Origin: Planctomycetota bacterium
Lineage (GTDB): Bacteria; Planctomycetota; Planctomycetia; Pirellulales; Lacipirellulaceae
Direction: 5' to 3'
DNA: 37,368 bases
Assembly (NCBI GenBank): GCA_013286045.1
Contig: JABDGM010000042.1
Location: forward strand, 1 to 37,368
Shown: positions 32,421 to 37,368 of the stretch, piece after piece
Position numbering within the stretch: the first letter of the stretch is position 1
How the letters are laid out: each line of letters begins with the position of its first letter
Program-made: the position numbers and the translations under genes
Notes under the pieces: model-generated
The model's database searches: none
What the model was told of the DNA's origin: nothing
Seen by the model: only the letters and a program-made list of their open reading frames with translations

Positions 32421-32776
32421 GGTCGGTTGTCCTCGTGTTGTTCGCAAAAGTTTCCGGCTACAGAAGCAACCAATACGCAACGCACCCCCTCAACTAACCC
32501 CCGTCAAAATGGCCGGTAAGAAAATCAAAGCCGTGCCCTTGAAAACGAAATCGGCGGCTCCTATCATCGGGCTAGCGTTCGCTTGTGAGTGGCAACACTT
32601 ACCCTAGAACGCCATCTGGGCACATAGCCTCTGGGACCGCTTCTTTGCGGCTCATGCTCCTGGTTGGCCAGCATCCACCGCTCTTAGCTGGCCCGCGTCC
32701 TCGGCACTTTCGCCTTCGGCGTTTGCGGCAGCTTACGTTCATAGCGTGGCAAATGCTGCGCAGAAGGAAGTCCGCC
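32421..32776. promoter_or_regulatory. Divergent control region between leftward and rightward early genes
   Basis: About 355 bp separate the leftward gene at 32420 from the rightward gene at 32777, so promoters for both directions should lie here, but I cannot point to clear -35/-10 pairs. A 32-codon frame (ATG 32509 to TAG 32607, MAGKKIKAVPLKTKSAAPII) is present without a ribosome site and may be chance. The sequence is GC-rich near the right end. Confidence 0.4.
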
Positions 32777-33586
32777 ATGAGTAAGAATGAAGTCACCGAC
32801 GAGACCTATTGGATGGCCGTTCGCCACTGCCTAACCGGTACCGGCGATTTGCAGGGCGAGCCCACGACGCTCGCCCAAATCCGCGATGATTTGCGCGACC
32901 TAGTGGTCGAAATCGAAGCGGAGTTATTCCCGCAGGATGGCAAGGAGTGCGAAGCCGCTGTCTTGGCTGGCTTCGTGCAGCATCGAATCCACGGAATCGT
33001 GCGGGACATCGAGTACACGGCGGTGACGTTGCTGCCTAAGCCCGGAGATGCATCGAGGTCTGGCCTCGATAAGCGCTGGCAGAAGATCGCCTTTGATGCC
33101 GTTCACTTCGTTGATCGGGATGAAGCGTTCAACCGACCCGACTACGACTTCAAGACGGCTCATAAGCTGTACTTGGCGTGCATCAAATCCAAGGCCCCGG
33201 ACGCACTCGGTGGTGCTCTGATCGACCTTATCACCGACGCTGGCGACGGCAACCGCAACGCCGATGGCGAAATCGTTGAAGACGACGACGTTCACTTCAC
33301 GCCCGAGCAATACCGCAAGGCGTACGGTGAAGAAAGCGACCTCGAAGCTCGCCACTGCTTCCTAAACAAACGCGCCGCCGCGCTCGGGGTCGAGGGTCTG
33401 ACCAGTGAACACGACATCTGCAACTCCGGCTGGTGCCGTGCGAAAGCTGAGGCCGACCACAAGCGGATGCGCGAGGCGGGCCGCAAGTTCGAACGGAACG
33501 GCGACCAGCACCGGTACCACGAATTGGGCCTCGTGGCTTGCGATATGTGGCGGCTGTTGAACGACGCCACAGGTCGCGGTTTGTAA
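32777..33586 (+). CDS. Unrecognised phage protein, first of rightward block
   Basis: A 269-residue protein from ATG 32777 (MSKNEVTDETYWMAVRHCLTG), with AGAAGGA nine bases upstream. A longer frame to 32585 adds an Arg- and Pro-rich leader that is not convincing. It is mostly helical and acidic, with a Cys/Trp pair near the end (NSGWCRAKAEADHKRM) and a GDGNRNADGEIVEDDD loop that resembles a calcium-binding turn. No family is recognised. Divergent transcription from the replication block makes it a candidate for an early phage function. Confidence 0.65.
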   Translation: MSKNEVTDETYWMAVRHCLTGTGDLQGEPTTLAQIRDDLRDLVVEIEAELFPQDGKECEAAVLAGFVQHRIHGIVRDIEYTAVTLLPKPGDASRSGLDKRWQKIAFDAVHFVDRDEAFNRPDYDFKTAHKLYLACIKSKAPDALGGALIDLITDAGDGNRNADGEIVEDDDVHFTPEQYRKAYGEESDLEARHCFLNKRAAALGVEGLTSEHDICNSGWCRAKAEADHKRMREAGRKFERNGDQHRYHELGLVACDMWRLLNDATGRGL

Positions 33587-33712
33587 CAGTGCGAGTCGGC
33601 CCCCGCTGCTGTCACTCTCGGCGGATCGGGCCGTACGCGATGGTGGCTGGCGTCGGTGGTGTCAGGCTTCCGCCGGCGCTGGCTGCCTTTTCAATACACA
33701 CGGAGATAACAA

Positions 33713-33922
33713 ATGCAAGTAATCGAACTCCACGAGGTGCTCAACCAGATGGACGCCCGCACCGTCATGTGTACCGAAGGTACTGAAACCCTGCGGGATG
33801 CGTACAAGATGGCCGAGCACGCCGGGAGGCTGGCCGTTTCGGCTCAAGCGTTGGTGAATTACCTACTGATCGAAGACACCCGAACTGCGCTCCGAGCGTG
33901 CGGAGGCGGCGATGGCGAATAA
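33713..33922 (+). CDS. Small helical phage protein
   Basis: A 69-residue protein (MQVIELHEVLNQMDARTVMCTEG...), with GGAGA eight bases before the ATG. It is helical with an Ala-rich middle (AEHAGRLAVSAQALVNYLLIEDTR) and one Cys near each end. It overlaps the next gene by 11 bp and so is translated with it. No family or motif is recognised. Confidence 0.6.
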   Translation: MQVIELHEVLNQMDARTVMCTEGTETLRDAYKMAEHAGRLAVSAQALVNYLLIEDTRTALRACGGGDGE

Positions 33923-34133
33923 GCAGAAATCCGAACTGTTTTGGACGACGTCTATTCCGTACGGGTTGAAGCTCGCCACGGACCGACTCCGCGAGCTAAA
34001 CACCGAGTCTGCCGACGAGGTAATGCTGCTGCCGGAGGTGACGGAGCGATTGGATAAACTGATCGATGCCCGCACTAACGCCATTGTGCGCAACAACCCG
34101 CGCGAGGCAGCCCATGTGCCGCCGTATTGTTAG
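33912..34133 (+). CDS. Small phage protein coupled to previous gene
   Basis: A 73-residue protein (MANKQKSELFWTTSIPYGLKLATDRL...). The start overlaps the previous gene, and GGAGG lies seven bases before the ATG. A helical middle (LRELNTESADEVMLLPEVTERLDKLIDAR) is followed by a short basic end. No family is recognised. The Rho-independent terminator at 34175-34213 follows it. Confidence 0.6.
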   Translation: MANKQKSELFWTTSIPYGLKLATDRLRELNTESADEVMLLPEVTERLDKLIDARTNAIVRNNPREAAHVPPYC

Positions 34134-34174
34134 AGCGAGTCGCCGCTGAAAATTAGGGCGGTTGGCACTGTTGG

Positions 34175-34213
34175 CCCGGCTGGGGTTGATTGCTTCTCCC
34201 CAGCCGGGTTTTT
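34175..34213 (+). terminator. Rho-independent terminator
   Basis: CCCGGCTGGGG (34175-34185) and CCCCAGCCGGG (34198-34208) pair perfectly over 11 bp with a 12-base loop, then TTTTT follows at 34209-34213. It ends the transcript of the two small genes before it, so the gene at 34283 needs its own promoter or readthrough. Confidence 0.88.
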
Positions 34214-34282
34214 ACAGCTTCCAACCACTTCTTTCCAGCCTTTTGCCGGGCCAAAACCAACCAATAACAACAGGAGTTTCTC

Positions 34283-34801
34283 ATGGCTACTACTACAAAA
34301 GCGAAGGTTCTCGAACTGCAACGGCTCTTTTTGTCCGGCGGTAAAAACATCTTCCGCCGCTGCCAACTGGCGTCGGAATGTTTCGAGGATGCGGACTTCA
34401 TCGACACCGAGTGGGGTGGCAAAGAAGACGCCGCCCGTGCCAGTTTCGAGAATCTATATTTCTCAGACGTCGCCGGATTCGTCACAATCGATCGGCTCAT
34501 TTCGATCTACCGCGCATATCCGAACGAATCGACGTGGGAGTCGCACCACTACAGGCTGCCCGACATGCTGGCGATGTTTTTGGAAGAGCACCCGCCCGAG
34601 GCGAAGCAAACGCACGAGCGCCCGGCGTGGAAGGCGCGAGCCCGCGAAGCAGAAGAGCAGCTCGGAAACGTCGAAGCACAGCTCTCCGCGAAAGATCGCA
34701 AGATCGCGGAACTAACCGCCGCCAATGAAGAACTGACGCGGAAGGTTTACCGCCTGGAAGCGAAGCTCGAAACGCTGACCGCCACCGAGTGTGCAGCCTA
34801 G
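34283..34801 (+). CDS. Hypothetical protein with C-terminal coiled coil
   Basis: A 172-residue protein (MATTTKAKVLELQRLFLSGG...), with AGGAG eight bases before the ATG. The first 105 residues look globular (CFEDADFIDTEWGGKEDAARASFENLYF). Residues 112-170 form a regular coiled coil (EAEEQLGNVEAQLSAKDRKI, then AELTAANEELTRKVYRLEAK). It may dimerise. No family is recognised. It lies just before the non-coding segment and the TnpB/Cas12-like gene, and nothing ends transcription between them, so they may share a transcript. Confidence 0.6.
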   Translation: MATTTKAKVLELQRLFLSGGKNIFRRCQLASECFEDADFIDTEWGGKEDAARASFENLYFSDVAGFVTIDRLISIYRAYPNESTWESHHYRLPDMLAMFLEEHPPEAKQTHERPAWKARAREAEEQLGNVEAQLSAKDRKIAELTAANEELTRKVYRLEAKLETLTATECAA

Positions 34802-35043
34802 TTTGTACAAGTCGGGGTGCTCGCAGCCCCATTTAGAGGCGAGTAGTAGCCGCAACAACACGAACGGGCCAACGCGCGACTTGGGCACGCCCATATCGGA
34901 GCAATTTGCTCCGCCGCGTTCCGTTCACTACGCAGGCCAACTCTCGCTGAATGCCGCCCTACGGGTAAAAGTGTGTGGATAGCGTCGGCCCACACGTCAT
35001 ACGTGATGCGAGAGCCTGAAGTGACGATGTTAGGAGAGTTTCG
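34802..35043 (+). promoter_or_regulatory. Non-coding leader of the TnpB/Cas12-like gene
   Basis: About 240 bp without a convincing gene between the coiled-coil gene and the nuclease. It contains CGGAGCAA-T-TTGCTCCG (34897-34913), an 8-bp perfect palindrome with one central base, and CACGTCATACGTG near 34992, a 5-bp hairpin. Near the start GGGG and CCCC (34814-34830) can pair weakly. AGGAG lies before ATG 35044. The palindrome could be an operator; the whole stretch is long enough to hold a structured RNA, but I see no repeat array. Confidence 0.45.
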
Positions 35044-36330
35044 ATGATTCTTGCAACTCATCAGAGTAAGCGGATCGGTGTGCTTAAATTGCAACTGCAA
35101 GCGGCGGACGGAATGTCCCGCCGCCGCATGTACGAAAGTCTCGCGACCGCGAAGGGAGCGGCGAATCGCGCCAAGAACGCTGCCGCCCTCAACTGGTATC
35201 TGTGGCGAACGCAAAACCCACGCTGGCAGCCCGCCCAACGCACCGACAAAGACGGGCTGCCGAAATTCAACCAGCGTGGCGAGCCGATGCTCGAAAACGC
35301 GGCGTTGTCGCAAGCGGCAGAACGTGCGATGTACACGGCCGCTCGCGCCGCCGTGCCCGAGCTTTATTCGCTCATCACGAGCCGGTGCGTAAACGACGTG
35401 ATCGACATGCTGAAAGCCGACACGCCCGACAACCACCCTGGTAAAGCGAAGAAGGTGCACGAGGCGATTTTGCTGCACGAGTTTCAGCTCGGCAATTACA
35501 ACCGCCCACAATCTCGCAGCTTCCCAGTGCCGGGTAAGGCGGTCTATTTGTTTTATTGTGGCCTGTGCAATCGCAAGAGCGACGGCATCACCCGGCGAAT
35601 TGAAGCGTTCGCCGGGAGCAGCGCAGCGGTGCGTTTCCCGGTCTGGAGCAGAGATGCTGGGCAGCATCGCGTCGATGTGTTGGCGCGAATTGCGGTTAGC
35701 AAAATGCGAAAAGCCTACCGCCATACGCTTCGCCGGATCGCCGCTGGCGACATCAAAGCACTCGATTCCGACATCGTTGAAGACGGCGGCAAGTGGTTTT
35801 TGCATTTGTTCTACGAGCGGCCCGCGAAGATTTCCAATTTGGATGAAAGCCGCGAGGCCGTTCTCACCATCGGCGGCGACAATTCGTTTACGCTGATGCT
35901 GCCCGATGCGACGCCGCGCAAGCTCGGCAGTGACGAATACCTGTACGCTCAGCTTTTGCGAATGATTGGCCGGCGTAAGGCGATAGAATTTTCGACACGA
36001 TTCGGCCAGGGGCGCGGCCATGGCCGTGGTCACATCCATGCAATTCAGAGCCGTAGCAACCGGCAGCAGCGGCACCAAATCCAAGCGTTTACCAACAATC
36101 TGCGGGCTGACGTGATGAAGGCCTGTGTGCGCGCGAATTGTGGCAAACTCGTCTACCGCGAGCCCACGCTGCCGTTGCGAAAACTAAGCTGGTTCGCACA
36201 ACAAGGCATCGAGTTTGCTTGGCACGAGTTCGGCCCCGAGCTGTCGCGTGTCGCCGTTCGCGAGGGGCTTAAATTTCGAATCGATCGCATGGGAGTGCCG
36301 GAATGGAAAACAATCCACAGTTCACCCTAG
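35044..36330 (+). CDS. TnpB/Cas12-like putative RNA-guided RuvC nuclease
   Basis: A 428-residue basic protein of typical TnpB length. Residues 25-60 (SRRRMYESLATAKGAANRAKN, WYLWRTQ) are an Arg/Ala-rich helix of the kind found near the N-terminus of TnpB and Cas12. Residues 230-258 (RRIAAGDIKALDSDIVEDGG, then KWFLHLFYE) match the GxIK...I....GKW.l.l.y element that comes just before RuvC-I. The RuvC-I strand is VLTIGGDNSFTLML (D279), with the Asp two residues from its usual place. RuvC-II is CGKLVYREPTLP (E373). RuvC-III and a four-Cys ribbon are not seen; the protein ends soon after W..F...L..VA..EG. AGGAG precedes the ATG. It may be active, divergent or binding-only. Confidence 0.55.
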   Translation: MILATHQSKRIGVLKLQLQAADGMSRRRMYESLATAKGAANRAKNAAALNWYLWRTQNPRWQPAQRTDKDGLPKFNQRGEPMLENAALSQAAERAMYTAARAAVPELYSLITSRCVNDVIDMLKADTPDNHPGKAKKVHEAILLHEFQLGNYNRPQSRSFPVPGKAVYLFYCGLCNRKSDGITRRIEAFAGSSAAVRFPVWSRDAGQHRVDVLARIAVSKMRKAYRHTLRRIAAGDIKALDSDIVEDGGKWFLHLFYERPAKISNLDESREAVLTIGGDNSFTLMLPDATPRKLGSDEYLYAQLLRMIGRRKAIEFSTRFGQGRGHGRGHIHAIQSRSNRQQRHQIQAFTNNLRADVMKACVRANCGKLVYREPTLPLRKLSWFAQQGIEFAWHEFGPELSRVAVREGLKFRIDRMGVPEWKTIHSSP

Positions 36331-36596
36331 AGTGTGCCTGCTGCAGTCGGCCCGTAATAGTGAAACGCCGCCGCTATTTGGAGCTGCGGCGATCGGGCGA
36401 TTTACCGGTTTGCCGCTCCAACGGTTGCGAACGTTATGCAGCTCCGCAACGCAGTAAAGCGTATCGCGGCGGTGTCGATGTTCCTGGTATGCCGGGGGCG
36501 AAGTTGCAACGGCTGCCGGGCCAGCTCCTGCGGCAAGCCAAAATCCGCTACACGATTGCGGATCGCGCCGTACGCCCCGACCGCATCGGTCATTGA
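36303..36596 (+). CDS. Small zinc-finger protein overlapping the nuclease end
   Basis: A 97-residue protein (MENNPQFTLECACCSRPVIV...) with C11-x2-C14 and C37-x4-C42, a likely zinc knuckle, then a basic region (KRRRYLELRRSGD, QRSKAYRGGV) and RQAKIRYTIADRAVRPDRIGH. It starts 28 bp before the nuclease stop in another frame, which suggests tight co-translation. In TnpB a four-Cys ribbon comes after RuvC-II, exactly the part the 428-residue protein lacks, so this could be a detached or complementing module. It may equally be an independent DNA-binding protein or transcriptional regulator. Confidence 0.5.
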   Translation: MENNPQFTLECACCSRPVIVKRRRYLELRRSGDLPVCRSNGCERYAAPQRSKAYRGGVDVPGMPGAKLQRLPGQLLRQAKIRYTIADRAVRPDRIGH

Positions 36597-36614
36597 AAAT
36601 TGGCGGAAACGAAC

Positions 36615-36656
36615 ACGCGTAAACGCTATTGCACCGCAGCGTTGTTACGCGTTTTT
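36615..36656 (+). terminator. Terminator after the nuclease and zinc-finger genes
   Basis: ACGCGTAA plus ACGCT (from 36615) pairs with AGCGT and TTACGCGT (to 36652) across a two-base bulge, followed by TTTTT at 36652-36656. This is a good Rho-independent terminator for the rightward nuclease transcript. The 3' end of the minus-strand gene at 36626 overlaps it. Confidence 0.7.
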
Positions 36657-37354
36657 ATGTGACGTGCTAGAACGAATTTTCCGTTCGGATCACGAAACAC
36701 ATTCCCATGAATCCAGCCGTCCAAACTCCAAATGTCGACGCATGTTGCAACTAAGACGGCGTCGGTGTTCAACATGCTTTCGCGCTCAAGCATGTAATCG
36801 ACGTGATGGTTCCAGGCAATGTTCTGCGGCCTATCTGACCGCTTTGCGGCGGAGACCGACGGTGCATAACGCGCCACGTATGGATCGCCCGAAGTTGCCC
36901 TTTCAGACGGTGCTGATGTCTGACCTAGCTTATCTTCAATTTTGCGAACCCGACCATCCAAGGAGTCATACTTTGCGTCAAGCGTTGCGAACCGTTTCCT
37001 GATTTCGCAGTCTCGCAAGGTCCTGCATGCCCACTGACCTAGCTCCTCCCAGTACCCCGCCCTTGGATTTCTGAGTTTCTCTGCTTTCACATACTCAGCC
37101 AGCGGACCTATGACGCTCATTAAGCTTTCGTAGTCGGCCCTATTCTCGGCACACTTCTCGCTCAGGAGTCTGATCTTCTCATCCTGGGCGGCGTCATGAC
37201 CCTCTAGCGTTTCAGACCTGCTCTGCAGCGCTTGCATCGCATTTAATCGCCGCCACTCCTTTGCGTCTTCGTCATTGCCGCACCGTGCGGCACTTGGCCA
37301 GATCGTTAGCGCGGCAGCAAAAACAGCGGCGTGAAAAAAACGCTGGGCTACCAT
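36626..37354 (-). CDS. Exported protein with central coiled coil, hypothetical
   Basis: A 242-residue protein. ATG 37354 has GGAGA about ten bases upstream. The N-terminus MVAQRFFHAAVFAAALTIWP is a signal peptide with cleavage likely after ARC or GN. Residues 28-75 (RRLNAMQALQSRSETLEGHD, then AAQDEKIRLLSEKCAENRAD) form a coiled coil, with further heptads at 120-145 (RFATLDAKYDSLDGRVRKIEDK). The C-terminal 80 residues look globular (DRPQNIAWNHHVDYMLE... DIWSLDGWIHGNV). Layout, signal then coiled coil, recalls the exported proteins at 26202 and 26560. No known family. The window ends 14 bases upstream. Confidence 0.65.
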   Translation of the reverse strand: MVAQRFFHAAVFAAALTIWPSAARCGNDEDAKEWRRLNAMQALQSRSETLEGHDAAQDEKIRLLSEKCAENRADYESLMSVIGPLAEYVKAEKLRNPRAGYWEELGQWACRTLRDCEIRKRFATLDAKYDSLDGRVRKIEDKLGQTSAPSERATSGDPYVARYAPSVSAAKRSDRPQNIAWNHHVDYMLERESMLNTDAVLVATCVDIWSLDGWIHGNVFRDPNGKFVLARHIKTRNNAAVQ

Positions 37355-37368
37355 CCACGCTTCTCCAT

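Noticed and set aside
34798..36084. A 428-codon open frame on the minus strand opposite the nuclease.
   Set aside because: It overlaps the nuclease and part of the leader on the opposite strand, has an Arg/Ala/His-rich shadow composition, no domain and no ribosome site. The plus-strand frame has AGGAG and recognisable elements.
35044..36656. A complete IS200/IS605 insertion element.
   Set aside because: No TnpA Y1 transposase frame and no recognisable left or right end hairpins flank the gene.

Overview
The window reads as a piece of a planctomycete chromosome (Pirellula-like relatives fit best) carrying a siphovirus-type prophage or phage-derived element. The host signs are a ClpB chaperone gene, a small basic DUF6800-type protein, a truncated HAF-repeat exported protein, a short inverted-repeat element with the GGGCTAGCGCC core often seen in planctomycete intergenic repeats, and a protein with a PEP-CTERM sorting signal plus a dockerin-like segment. 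The species assignment is inference from gene content only.

Layout. 1-3771 is host DNA: the 3' part of clpB, the DUF6800-type gene, a 94-bp inverted-repeat element that cuts a HAF-repeat gene, then about 740 bp without a gene that contains a cluster of GTGCAAAA octamers. At 3772-3810 lies the 5' part of a tRNA-Ser(UGA) that stops in the anticodon loop, the likeliest left junction of the element. 3953-9109 holds small and exported proteins and a rightward adhesion cassette (LamG-like protein, beta-helix tailspike, small partner), followed by a PEP-CTERM protein on the other strand. 9320-24593 is one leftward late operon in tailed-phage order: terminase large subunit, Zn-ribbon protein, gpW-like protein, portal, protease/scaffold, major capsid protein, connector and neck proteins, tail tube, tail chaperones with a probable -1 frameshift, tape measure, distal tail proteins and small Cys-rich proteins. 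It ends at a strong hairpin at 9239-9266.

24757-29667 is a cargo block inside the phage backbone. Two closely related patatin-like lipases, each with a transmembrane segment and a different C-terminal domain, lie among three small exported proteins. 29630-32420 is a leftward replication block with a RepA/DnaB-like helicase. 32777-36596 runs rightward: several unrecognised small proteins, a Rho-independent terminator, a 172-residue coiled-coil protein, then a 428-residue TnpB/Cas12-like putative RuvC nuclease preceded by about 240 nt of non-coding DNA and followed by an overlapping small zinc-finger protein. There is no TnpA and no CRISPR array. The window closes with an exported coiled-coil protein on the minus strand.

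The best candidates for something undescribed are the phage-borne TnpB/Cas12-like protein with its detached zinc-finger partner, and the duplicated patatin effectors with exchanged C-terminal domains. I see no integrase, repressor, endolysin or holin that I can name, so the element probably continues to the right of the window or has lost those genes.
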